From: Pseudomonas sp. DC1.2
GTDB lineage: Bacteria; Pseudomonadota; Gammaproteobacteria; Pseudomonadales; Pseudomonadaceae
Reading direction: 5' to 3'
Assembly: GCF_034351645.1 (NCBI RefSeq)
Contig: NZ_CP133782.1
Location: forward strand, 2,857,001 to 2,921,000
DNA: 64,000 nucleotides
Part shown: positions 8,721 to 16,282 of the stretch, piece after piece
Numbering within the stretch: the first letter of the stretch is position 1
Layout of the letters: each line of letters starts with the position of its first letter
Position numbers and translations under genes: made by a program
The notes under the pieces: model-generated
Told to the model about the DNA's origin: nothing
Databases searched by the model: none
What the model saw: only the letters and a program-made list of their open reading frames with translations

Positions 8721-9105
8721 ATTACGTGAGCACTATCGAGTTATCACGTGGGACCAACGAGGGCATGGACAGGTTGCCTTCGTCAACGAGCCATTCAGTC
8801 TCTGGGATAGTGCAGACGACCTATCTGCTCTTCTGGCCCACCTTAATATAGATCAGGCCGTTTTACTGGGTATGTCGCAAGGTGGCTACGTCAGTCTGCG
8901 GGCCGCGCTGCGTTACCCAGAAAAGGTTCAAGCATTGGTTCTGATCGCTACGCAAGCTGGCGTGGAAGATGAAAACCAGAAAGTCGTGTACTCACATCTC
9001 CTGAGTGCATGGCTTGAAAACTCCCTGACTGATGAAATTGCACAAAGTGTGTCGGGATTTATTCTGGGTGGGCGGTCTCAAGGACCAAGTGCAACAGTCA
9101 GTTAA
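8689..9105 (+). pseudogene. Alpha/beta hydrolase fragment, truncated at both ends
   Basis: Reads FDAQVCALREHYRVITWDQRGHG and GMSQGGYVSLRAALRYP, the oxyanion region and nucleophile elbow (G-M-S-Q-G-G, Ser nucleophile) of an alpha/beta hydrolase. The N-terminal strand with the HG motif is missing at the fold-back junction. The C-terminal half with the Asp/His catalytic residues is cut off by the IS30 end at ~9071. Not functional. Confidence 0.8.
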
Positions 9106-10138
9106 TGATTTCGAGCTTGTTGCTCGCAGATAGCTGAAGGTAATCAACTAGGACTTCGATCGGAAACCTCCAGCCTAGCGTTTGGCGTGGACGAGTGTTC
9201 AGCATGTCGGCAATTTCGCCCAGTCGCTCCTGGCTGACCAGTGAGAGATCAGTGCCTTTGGGCAAATACTGGCGCATCCCGCGTTGCCAGGGGCTGTGCG
9301 GATCAGCAAAGTAAACCTTCATGCCGGTGTGGGCTGTGATTTCGGCGTGATGGGCCATTTCACTGCCCTGGTCGTGCGTCATGGTTCTCAGCAGTGATGG
9401 CGCCATGCGCGACATTTCTCGGGTAATGGCTTGAGCGGCTGCATCGGCGGTCGGTGCGTCGAGTTTTGCCAGGATCACATAACGACTCGTGCGCTCAACC
9501 ATCGTGGCGACAGCGGAGCGGTTGTTGGCCCCGATAATCAGGTCACTTTCCCAGTGCCCCGGGACAAGGCGGTCTTCGACCTCCGGTGGGCGTAGGTGGA
9601 TGCTGAGCTCCGCAGGATAGCGCTCTCGACGTATGGCACTCTGGGTTCGCGGTCGCCGCTTGCCTTTACCTTGGCGCAAGTAGCTGATGAGCTGACGCTT
9701 CAACTCGCCTCGCGGATAGGCATAAATAGCTAGGTAGATGGTTTCGTGACTCACATGTCGCTCGGGGTGATCGGGCCAGATACTGCGTAGTCTGCTAGCG
9801 ATTTGCTGGGGTGACCAGCCAATGCGCAGCATTTCCATGATCACTTGGAACAACTCAGAGCCAGAGCATAAGCGAGATTGACGGCGTGGCTTGTGACGTA
9901 GCGCTCGTGCGCTGCTTGCGGCGTGAGCCGGATCGTATCGACCCAGTTGGCTGTGCCGTCTGATCTCACGGCTAATCGTACTGGGATGACGTCTGAGCAA
10001 AACGGCGATTGCTCGCAGGGTGAGTTGTTGAAGCTGCATCACCATGATGGCGACGCGCTCCTCAGTGCTGAGGTGTGTGTACTTCGTTGGCATGGCAACA
10101 CCTTACATCAGGTGTTGCACTTGGTCCTTGAGACCGCC
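9071..10138. mobile_element. IS30-family insertion sequence
   Basis: Bounded by 26-bp inverted repeats (GGCGGTCTCAAGGACCAAGTGCAACA at 9071-9096 and its complement ending at 10138) around a single transposase gene. No clean target duplication is seen. The left flank is an alpha/beta hydrolase and the right flank an unrelated minus-strand gene, so the element sits at a rearranged joint. The transposase itself has lost catalytic sequence. Confidence 0.8.
9098..10093 (-). CDS. IS30 transposase with in-frame deletion of the catalytic Glu segment
   Basis: 331 aa with the IS30 layout: an N-terminal helix-turn-helix (YTHLSTEERVAIMVMQLQQL), the first Asp in GHWESDLIIG, and the second in MTHDQGSEMA. 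In IS30-family enzymes the third catalytic residue sits in a conserved stretch after SPWQRG reading roughly SNENTNGLLRQY. Here SPWQRG is followed directly by MRQYLPKGTDLS, so about 8-9 residues including the Glu are missing with the frame kept. The protein should be made but should not transpose. Confidence 0.85.
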   Translation of the reverse strand: MPTKYTHLSTEERVAIMVMQLQQLTLRAIAVLLRRHPSTISREIRRHSQLGRYDPAHAASSARALRHKPRRQSRLCSGSELFQVIMEMLRIGWSPQQIASRLRSIWPDHPERHVSHETIYLAIYAYPRGELKRQLISYLRQGKGKRRPRTQSAIRRERYPAELSIHLRPPEVEDRLVPGHWESDLIIGANNRSAVATMVERTSRYVILAKLDAPTADAAAQAITREMSRMAPSLLRTMTHDQGSEMAHHAEITAHTGMKVYFADPHSPWQRGMRQYLPKGTDLSLVSQERLGEIADMLNTRPRQTLGWRFPIEVLVDYLQLSASNKLEIIN

Positions 10139-10473
10139 GTGGCTTCGTTGTTTGAATAGGACTTTAGGAATCCGCGAACCGCCAAGTAACCCTCTTGAGC
10201 CTTTATCTCTGACGGAAAGGAGAAAAGGTACTGAGTGACAACAGGCTGCTCATCAGACACACGACTGAAATTCAGGTCTCTAAAACGATTGTAGGTGTCA
10301 AACAAAGGAATCGGAGACGCAGGCATGTGATAACCAGGGTAGAGAGTGAAACGGCTTGATGTGATGTTAAGCAACGCCCTAGCAATCTGCAACAACCGGG
10401 TCTGCGCGTTATCGGTTATTACAACTGTCTCGAACCCTTTTGGGCTATCCGTGTGTGATACCTGACACCTCAT
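10108..10473 (-). pseudogene. Unidentified protein fragment cut by IS30
   Basis: An open frame beginning MRCQVSHTDSPKGFETVVIT, overlapping the 3' end of the antitoxin-like gene, as is usual in two-gene toxin-antitoxin operons. It runs about 110 codons (LLQIARALLNITSSRFTLYP; YLFSFPSEIKAQEGYLAVRG) before entering the IS30 end at 10138. I do not recognise the family; it is not obviously a RES toxin. The true C-terminus is lost. Confidence 0.5.
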
Positions 10474-10690
10474 CTTGGGCCGCAAGCAACACTTCATCTG
10501 CATCGGAAAAAAGCACATTTTGGGGTCGACTGCCTCCGAGGTAACTGCTGGGAGAAGCAAACCAAAAAGCGATTCCCCATCCTCCTTTTTTCGTTCTCAA
10601 AACATCGAGTATCACCTTCAGGCCAGCCCCCGGTGTCAGGCTAGTTGTCGCCTCAGTTGATCTATCAAAACGATAAATCGGGGGCGTCAA
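10445..10690 (-). pseudogene. MbcA/ParS-type antitoxin C-terminal fragment
   Basis: The native part (10445 to ~10641) reads GAGLKVILDVLRTKKGGWGI then ASPSSYLGGSRPQNVLFSDADEVLLAAQDEV. The pattern W.I..W...P...L.G..P...L reproduces the toxin-binding C-terminal domain of Xre/MbcA/ParS antitoxins. The N-terminal half is replaced at 10642 by the end of an IS3-family element. The overlapping downstream frame would be the toxin position. Confidence 0.55.
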
Positions 10691-10701
10691 AGAGAGTTGT
10701 C

Positions 10702-11202
10702 ATGTCGAGCTATTCACCCGAGCGTAAAGCTTCCCTTATCAACAAGTTATTGCCTCCTCAAAACATGTCCGTGGCTGAGTTGTCGCGTCAGGAAGGCATC
10801 GCCCCAGCCACCCTGTATGCTTGGCGCTCCAAGCTCAAAGCAGGAGGCGCTGTGGTGCCCGGAGATAAAAGCAGTGCCGATAACTGGTCGGGCGAAGCCA
10901 AGTTCGCAGCGGTGTTGCATACCGCCACGCTGAGCGAAATCGAGCTCAGCGAATACTGTCGCAGCAAAGGGCTGTATCCCGAACAAATAGCCGCTTGGCG
11001 TCAAGCCTGCATCACCGGCCAGTTGTCCGCTCAGGCGCAACGCCAAGCTGAGCGAGAGCAGGCGCGGGCTGACAAAAAGCGCATTGCCGAGCTGGAACGC
11101 GACCTACGTCGCAAGGACAAGGCGCTGGCAGAAACCGCCGCGATCCTGGTGCTGCGAAAAAAGATGAATGCCTTCTGGGGAAACGACAACGAGGGCGTCT
11201 GA
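10702..11202 (+). CDS. IS3-family transposase OrfA
   Basis: 166 aa. Starts MSSYSPERKASLINKLLPPQ. A first helix-turn-helix (SVAELSRQEGIAPATLYAWR) and a second similar unit (LSEIELSEYCRSKGLYPEQI) are followed by a C-terminal leucine-zipper-like coiled coil (AEREQARADKKRIAELERDL), as in OrfA proteins that bind the IS ends. The phase changes at the C-terminus: the orfB frame is already open there, consistent with -1 frameshifting to make OrfAB. Confidence 0.85.
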   Translation: MSSYSPERKASLINKLLPPQNMSVAELSRQEGIAPATLYAWRSKLKAGGAVVPGDKSSADNWSGEAKFAAVLHTATLSEIELSEYCRSKGLYPEQIAAWRQACITGQLSAQAQRQAEREQARADKKRIAELERDLRRKDKALAETAAILVLRKKMNAFWGNDNEGV

Positions 11203-11249
11203 CCTCGCTGCCAGAACGGCTACAACTCGTTGAGCGTTTTAACCATGCA

Positions 11250-12254
11250 GTGGCTTCTGGGGCGCGTAAAGCGATTGCCAGTGCAGAGATAGGGCTGTCG
11301 CTGCGAAGCCTGCAGCGCTGGGCGCTGAGGCCTGTAATGCAGGCCAATATACGCACCACCACGCTACGCCCACGACCACTCAATGCCCTGAGTGAGCAGG
11401 AGCGCTGCGCTATTTTAGAGGTCTGCAACAGCCCACCATTTGTCAGCCTGCCACCCAGCCAGATCGTGCCAATACTGGCCGATCAAAACCGTTACCTGGC
11501 CTCAGAGTCAACCTTTTACCGCGTCCTCAACGCGGCTAATCAGCAGCACCGACGTGGCCGCAGCCATGCACCGCACAAACACGCATCGCCGACCATTCAC
11601 CGTGCCGCCACCGCCAATCAGGTTTGGTCTTGGGACATTACCTACCTTCCCTCGCCAGTGCGTGGGAAGTATTACTACCTGTATTTGATTGAGGACATTT
11701 ACAGCCGCAAGGCCGTGGGTTGGGAGGTTTACGAGCAAGAAAGCGGCGAGCGGGCGGCTGAACTGATGGCGCGCACGGTACTTACCGAACGCTGCGCGGG
11801 GCGGCCTTTGGTGCTGCACTCGGACAACGGCGCGCCGATGAAGTCGGTGACGTTGCTGAGCAAACTGTACGACTTGGGCATCACTCCCTCACGGGGACGA
11901 CCACGGGTCAGCAATGATAATCCCTACTCGGAGTCGCTGTTTAGAACCCTGAAGTATTGCCCGCAATGGCCGACTGGCGGCTTTGAAAGTTTGGACGCAG
12001 CGCGGATCTGGGTACGTGATTTTATCCTCTGGTACAACCACCAGCACCGCCATAACCGCATCCGCTTCGTGACCCCGGCGCAACGTCATCGCGGTGAAGA
12101 TAAACAGGTCTTGGCCAAGCGCCATGTGCTGTATCAGCAAGCTCGTCATCAACACCCACATCGCTGGTCAGGTGCGACGCGTAATTGGCAGCCCATCGGC
12201 GTCGTCACGCTTAACCCGGAAAGGGAGTTACCAGTACTGAACATAGCCGCATAA
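11250..12254 (+). CDS. IS3-family transposase OrfB (DDE integrase core)
   Basis: 334 aa from a GTG; the same frame is open back to about 11190 (RLTSLPERLQLVERF), as expected if it is reached by frameshifting from orfA. It has the retroviral-integrase fold: WSWDITYLPSPVRGKYYYLY (first Asp), VLHSDNGAPMKS (second Asp), and NPYSESLFRTLKY with the third acid, Glu. Looks complete, so this element may be active. Confidence 0.88.
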   Translation: MASGARKAIASAEIGLSLRSLQRWALRPVMQANIRTTTLRPRPLNALSEQERCAILEVCNSPPFVSLPPSQIVPILADQNRYLASESTFYRVLNAANQQHRRGRSHAPHKHASPTIHRAATANQVWSWDITYLPSPVRGKYYYLYLIEDIYSRKAVGWEVYEQESGERAAELMARTVLTERCAGRPLVLHSDNGAPMKSVTLLSKLYDLGITPSRGRPRVSNDNPYSESLFRTLKYCPQWPTGGFESLDAARIWVRDFILWYNHQHRHNRIRFVTPAQRHRGEDKQVLAKRHVLYQQARHQHPHRWSGATRNWQPIGVVTLNPERELPVLNIAA

Positions 12255-12279
12255 AAACACGGTTGACGCGACAACTACC

Positions 12280-12598
12280 TTGCAAAACGCCGGGACACTC
12301 GAGCAAGAGCTCAGCGAACTGGACCTTGAGCGCGCAGGTATCACCAGCGTCATCTGGTGTATCGACTTCGGGTCGGACTTTACCCGGATCGAGGCCGCCG
12401 TTTTCAATGGCAGCGGCCACCCGTGCCTCCACCGCGGGGTCACGACGCATTCAGGTCTGTACTTGTTCGGGGTGCCACGGCTGTACACCAGGGGCTCGGA
12501 GCGTTTTTCCGGCGTGACAAAAGATGCGCGCTACCTAGTGGAGCGGATTATCGCTTCACATGCAGAACTTTTTGTTCAAGCGAAACGGGCCATTGCTA
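12280..12598 (+). pseudogene. Flavin-dependent monooxygenase C-terminal fragment
   Basis: Reads ITSVIWCIDFGSDFTRIEAAV and THSGLYLFGVPRLYTRGSER, the C-terminal region of CzcO-like flavoprotein monooxygenases. The 5' part was lost next to the IS3 element. The 3' end is interrupted by IS630 at its TA target. Removing that element restores GCC ATT GCT AGG TGA, so IS630 landed in the penultimate codon and the native protein ended KRAIAR. Confidence 0.65.
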
Positions 12599-13767
12599 GT
12601 GTCCTGTCTCCGAAATAAGTTTCTAGCCTGAGCTATGCTTCTGTGGTCAGTCAGTGCTTGGAGTGATCACATGAATTCTCAGAACATCGCGCTCAGTGAA
12701 GAGGAACACATTGAACTGAGTCGGCGCCTAAGATCAGCCACGATCAGTCAGCGTGACGGTCGTCGGGCGCGGGTGATTTTACTGGCGGCTCAAGGCTGCT
12801 CGCGCAACGAGATTGCCCAACTGACCGGTCTCTCCGTTGTTTCAGTCACTCGCTGGTGCAAGCGTTTTCAAGCGCTGCGTCTGCAAGGCCTAGTGGATCT
12901 GCCCGGACGAGGTCGCAAGCCATCCTTGCCGGCCGAAGCGTTGAAGCGAACCCTTGAGCAAGTCACTCAGCCGCGTATCGGTCAGCCTCGCTGGAGCTGT
13001 CGTAGCATGGTTCGAGTCGCCGGCATTTCACCGGCCAGCGTCCAGCGGATATGGGCCGCCAACGACATAAAACCGCACCTGGCACGCACCTTCAAGCTGT
13101 CCAATGACCCGAACTTCGAAGAGAAATTCTGGGACGTCATCGGGCTGTATCTGGCGCCTCCCGATAAAGCCCTGGTGTTCTGTTGCGATGAGAAGAGCCA
13201 GGTTCAAGCCTTGCAGCGCACGCAGCCCGGATTGCCATTGGGTATCGGTCATATCCGTACACAAACCCATGACTATGTTCGTCACGGCACGCTCACGCTG
13301 TTTGCGGCGATGGATTATCTGCAAGGTCGGCTGATCAGCAGCATTGAAACTCAACACCGACATCAGGAGTGGTTGGCCTTCCTGAAAAGGATCAACCGGG
13401 AAACCCCCAAGGGCCTGCAACTGCACTTGATCGTGGATAATTACGCCACGCACAAGCATCCGGTGGTCAAGGAATGGCTCAAGCGACATCCGCGATTTCA
13501 CATGCACTTCACCCCGACATCAAGCTCCTGGATGAACATGGTTGAACGCTTCTTCCGAGATATCACCGTTTACTTACGTGATGGCAGCTTCAGTTCGACA
13601 CGTGAATTGGCCAGCTCCATGACCACTTTTTTAGCGTTACACAATGCTCAGCCAAGCCGATACGTCTGGAATGCAAAAGGTGAAGACATCTTGCGCAAGA
13701 TCCAGCGTGCATGAGAGGCGATGGCATCACAGTCTAAAGAAAACGTTTTTTCTGAGACAGCACACTA
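12597..13767. mobile_element. IS630-family insertion sequence with TA target duplication
   Basis: TA at 12597-12598 and 13766-13767 flank imperfect inverted ends (GTGTCCTGTCTC at the left, GTGTGCTGTCTC read inward from the right). The single transposase gene inside and the TA duplication are typical of IS630/Tc1-mariner elements. Confidence 0.85.
12671..13714 (+). CDS. IS630-family transposase
   Basis: 347 aa from the ATG at 12671 (MNSQNIALSEEEHIELSRRL). N-terminal helix-turn-helix region (RNEIAQLTGLSVVSVTRWCKRF), then the DDE domain: FCCDEKSQVQAL (first Asp), LIVDNYATHKHP (second Asp), and SSSWMNMVERFFRDI (Glu). Full-length with all catalytic residues, so it is potentially active. Confidence 0.9.
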   Translation: MNSQNIALSEEEHIELSRRLRSATISQRDGRRARVILLAAQGCSRNEIAQLTGLSVVSVTRWCKRFQALRLQGLVDLPGRGRKPSLPAEALKRTLEQVTQPRIGQPRWSCRSMVRVAGISPASVQRIWAANDIKPHLARTFKLSNDPNFEEKFWDVIGLYLAPPDKALVFCCDEKSQVQALQRTQPGLPLGIGHIRTQTHDYVRHGTLTLFAAMDYLQGRLISSIETQHRHQEWLAFLKRINRETPKGLQLHLIVDNYATHKHPVVKEWLKRHPRFHMHFTPTSSSWMNMVERFFRDITVYLRDGSFSSTRELASSMTTFLALHNAQPSRYVWNAKGEDILRKIQRA

Positions 13768-14055
13768 GGTGATCAGCAAAAACGGCCCGGTGGCTCGGCG
13801 GGCACAGGTGCCGAGACGTGCGCTTAACACGAAAGGCTAGTCGACAAGGTTCATCGAGGCAGACGTTACGTACGGGACGTTTTTTTAAAAAAATAACGTA
13901 GAACCGACAGTTTTTTCAACTCTGCGCTCAATGGTGATGCGTTGATCAGAGCAGTCCTAAAAATTTCTTTGGATTAACTTGCGAAATATGCCCCTGTTTA
14001 CTAGCCTCAGATTCGCATATGACATGCATCTAAACTACCCAATGGAAGGCCAAGG
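13768..14055. promoter_or_regulatory. Upstream region of the large plus-strand locus
   Basis: 288 bp without a gene, leading into the first small beta-protein gene. An A/T palindrome (ACGT, T-run, A-run, ACGT) lies at 13877-13899. GGAAGG just before 14056 is the ribosome binding site. The locus promoter should be here, but no -35/-10 pair stands out. GGTGA at the left is the last codon and stop of the interrupted flavoprotein. Confidence 0.4.
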
Positions 14056-14466
14056 ATGAGCACATTCGTACGTTCCCTTACCATCGAGATTTTCAACGCA
14101 AGCGGCGCTGATATTACTGTCAACTACGGCCTTCTGACGGGTGGAGAGTGGGCGTCGGCGCCGGTTCCCGGCACAGTGATTGAAGCAACGACCCAGCAAT
14201 CCTACGTTAACGGTGTGTCTAACACCCTGACGGCGCTCGGAGGTCAGATCCTACTGACACCAGCCGCTGGGGGCAGCATCACTCCGGTCTGGAGTTGGCC
14301 GTCGGGCTCCCCGGTCTCCGGCAGTGTGAACAACACGGCTACCGACCTGGCTGTCACTTACCAGATAATCAACGCCCAAACCAACAACCCCACTCAGCAA
14401 GTGATCATCACCAATGCGAGTACGAGCACTAAGTTCGTAGCCTCAGTCAAGAACGGCGACTACTGA
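14056..14466 (+). CDS. Small beta-rich protein, possibly aegerolysin/ET79-like (paralogue 1)
   Basis: 136 aa, no signal peptide. Reads SLTIEIFNASGADITVNYGL then LTGGEWASAPVPG, and ALGGQILLTPAAGGS before a WSWPSG segment. The alternation of beta strands and the G-x-W, G-G-x-I and W-x-x-P spacing resemble small beta-sandwich proteins such as aegerolysins or the Bacillus ET79 crystal-protein family, but this is a pattern resemblance only. A second member lies at 15866. It heads a gene train of unusual proteins and is followed by an IS and a terminator-like hairpin, so it may be made in larger amounts than the downstream genes. Function unknown. Confidence 0.75.
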   Translation: MSTFVRSLTIEIFNASGADITVNYGLLTGGEWASAPVPGTVIEATTQQSYVNGVSNTLTALGGQILLTPAAGGSITPVWSWPSGSPVSGSVNNTATDLAVTYQIINAQTNNPTQQVIITNASTSTKFVASVKNGDY

Positions 14467-14541
14467 TCGTCTCTGAATGGACGAGCCCCCTGAAAGACAG
14501 GACACCGTTTCCCCCTTAACATAAGGGATAGGCAAACGACT

Positions 14542-14934
14542 GTGTATATGACTAATAGAAACGATAAGGGTGGGGAGCTTTTGGGTCAGGAGCGGCGTCG
14601 CCGCTGGAGCCCGGAGCAAAAACTGGCCATGGTTCGCGAGAGCCTGCAACCGGGGCAAAGCGTCTCGGTGGTGGCTCGACAGAATGGCGTGAATGCCAAC
14701 CAGTTGTTTCAGTGGCGCAAGCTCTATCAGAGCGGCAGTCTCTCGGCTGTCAGTGCTGGGGAGAGCGTGGTGCCCGCTTCCGAGCTGGCCGATGCGCTCA
14801 AGCAGATCCGCGAGCTACAGCGCATGCTTGGCAAGAAAACCATGCAGGTCGAGATCCTTCAGGAAGCTGTGGAGATTGCTCGGTCGCGAAAATGGATTGC
14901 GCACTCACCCTTGTTGCCGGGGGACGACCAGTGA
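14542..14934 (+). CDS. IS3-family transposase OrfA (copy 1)
   Basis: 130 aa. Helix-turn-helix ([20 protein letters not shown] and [20 protein letters not shown]), then a coiled-coil region ([20 protein letters not shown]). Overlaps the orfB start by 4 nt. Identical protein at 61046-61438. Confidence 0.9.
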   Translation: MYMTNRNDKGGELLGQERRRRWSPEQKLAMVRESLQPGQSVSVVARQNGVNANQLFQWRKLYQSGSLSAVSAGESVVPASELADALKQIRELQRMLGKKTMQVEILQEAVEIARSRKWIAHSPLLPGDDQ

Positions 14935-15764
14935 AGCTGATCAGTGAAAGTCTCGGTGTAGCGCGCTCGCAATTGACGGTTCGACTCAACCCAAATGCTC
15001 AGGTCGAGCGGCGTCGCCCTGCGCTGGACGATGCCGCACTGGTCGAAGAAATTCAGGCTGAAGTGAGTGAACTGCCCAGCTACGGGTACCGCCGTGTGTG
15101 GGGGTTGCTGCGTCGTCGGCGTGAAAAGCAGAGTCAGGCGCCGATCAACGTCAAGCGGGTTTATCGCGTCATGCGCGATCATCAGTTGCTGCTGGAGCGA
15201 CGGATTAAACAACCGGGTGTGGCACGCCGTCACGAAGGCCGAATTGCCGTGGCCACCAGCGATACCCGGTGGTGCTCGGACGGGTTTGAGTTTCGCTGTG
15301 ATGATAACGCCAAGCTGAGCGTGACCTTTGCCCTGGACTGCTGCGACCGCGAAGCCATCGGTTGGGTGGCCAGCCCGACCGGGTACAGCGGCGACGATAT
15401 CCGTGATCTGATGCTGGAGGCGGTGGAAAAACGCTTCGGTGAAGAGGCGCCTGCCACCCCGGTGCAATGGCTGAGCGACAATGGCTCGGCCTACATCGCT
15501 GAACAGACACGCCAGTTTGCCCGACAGATCGGTTTGCAACCGGTGACCACACCGGTGCGTAGCCCGCAGAGCAACGGCATGGCCGAGAGCTTCGTCAAAA
15601 CGATGAAACGCGACTACGTCGCGCACATGCCCAAACCTGACCGGGAAACAGCCTTGCGTAACCTGACGATTGCCTTTGAGCATTACAACGAGGAGCATCC
15701 GCACAGCGCGCTGAAATACCGTTCACCACGGGAGTTTAGGCGTTTGGCAGCGGCATCAATTTAA
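14931..15764 (+). CDS. IS3-family transposase OrfB (copy 1)
   Basis: 277 aa from the GTG at 14931; the same frame is also open upstream through orfA but that part is out-of-phase shadow. The integrase core has [15 protein letters not shown] (first Asp), [14 protein letters not shown] (second Asp) and [19 protein letters not shown] (Glu). Differs from the second copy in at least one residue: TTPVRSPQ here, TTPVGSPQ at 60 kb. Confidence 0.9.
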   Translation: MKLISESLGVARSQLTVRLNPNAQVERRRPALDDAALVEEIQAEVSELPSYGYRRVWGLLRRRREKQSQAPINVKRVYRVMRDHQLLLERRIKQPGVARRHEGRIAVATSDTRWCSDGFEFRCDDNAKLSVTFALDCCDREAIGWVASPTGYSGDDIRDLMLEAVEKRFGEEAPATPVQWLSDNGSAYIAEQTRQFARQIGLQPVTTPVRSPQSNGMAESFVKTMKRDYVAHMPKPDRETALRNLTIAFEHYNEEHPHSALKYRSPREFRRLAAASI

Positions 15765-15811
15765 CGGGGTGCAGGTGTCCGGTTTGATAGGGGCCAGTCC
15801 ACTGAACAAGT

Positions 15812-15840
15812 AAGGGCTGGCACCGAAGTGTCAGCCCTTT
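15812..15840 (+). terminator. Terminator-like hairpin before the second small beta protein
   Basis: AAGGGCTGGCAC / GTGTCAGCCCTT with a CGAA loop followed by a short TT(T). Before the IS inserted, this hairpin would have stood about 45 nt after the stop of the 14056 gene and 25 nt before the next one. It would act as a partial terminator or attenuator inside the locus. Confidence 0.6.
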
Positions 15841-15865
15841 CTGCGCTACGGGGAGGGTCAGTCTC

Positions 15866-16264
15866 ATGCTGGCTGAGCAAGCGAACGATGTCTATGTCGT
15901 TCAAGTTGCAATTCAGAATTCAAGTGACACCGCTTTAACGCTGACGGTTGGAGTGCTGACCTATGGAAGCTGGGTTCCTCAGGATGGGAACTGCATCCCC
16001 TTGCCGAACACGATTCTCGCTCCCGCAGGTGCGCTTACTTACTTCAATGCGGCAGTCAATGCTTTCTCTGCTGTTGGCGGAAGTATTTCCTTCTTGCCCG
16101 CCAATGGTGGATCGCTAGTTGTCTCCTGGGAGCGAAAACAGGGGGCTGCCTTGACGGTAAACGTATCGGTCACCAGCGATACCCTCACGGCACAATGTAG
16201 CAGCATCAATGCCGGGACGCTGAGTCCAACAGCTCAATATCTCATCACTAATATCAGCAGTTGA
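15866..16264 (+). CDS. Small beta-rich protein, paralogue 2
   Basis: 132 aa, GGGAGGG before the ATG. Aligns with the 14056 product: LTYGSWVPQDG corresponds to LTGGEWASAPV, and AVGGSISFLPANGGS to ALGGQILLTPAAGGS. The pair is therefore a local duplication of one beta-sandwich-like family. No signal peptide, no membrane segment. Ends 18 nt before the next gene. Function unknown; a weak resemblance to aegerolysin/ET79-type proteins is noted. Confidence 0.75.
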   Translation: MLAEQANDVYVVQVAIQNSSDTALTLTVGVLTYGSWVPQDGNCIPLPNTILAPAGALTYFNAAVNAFSAVGGSISFLPANGGSLVVSWERKQGAALTVNVSVTSDTLTAQCSSINAGTLSPTAQYLITNISS

Positions 16265-16282
16265 GCAGGGAAAGGTACGCGA

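Larger units (their letters stand above)
10642..12277. mobile_element. IS3-family insertion sequence (long orfA type)
   Basis: Contains orfA and orfB in overlapping phases and is bounded by short related ends (TAGTTGTCGC at 10642 and its complement ending at 12277). No target duplication is seen: the left flank is an antitoxin fragment and the right flank a flavoprotein fragment, so sequence was probably deleted next to the element. Confidence 0.75.
14478..15801. mobile_element. IS3-family (IS2-like) element, copy 1
   Basis: 1324 bp, ends TGGACGAGCCCC / GGGGCCAGTCCA, flanked by the 5-bp target duplication CTGAA (14473-14477 and 15802-15806). An equal-length copy lies at 60179-61502 in the opposite orientation. 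The insertion is between two paralogous small genes and does not break either reading frame. Confidence 0.92.

Noticed and set aside
14859..15704. 281-codon minus-strand frame, duplicated at 60276-61121
   Set aside because: Antisense of IS3 OrfB in both copies; conserved only because the IS is.
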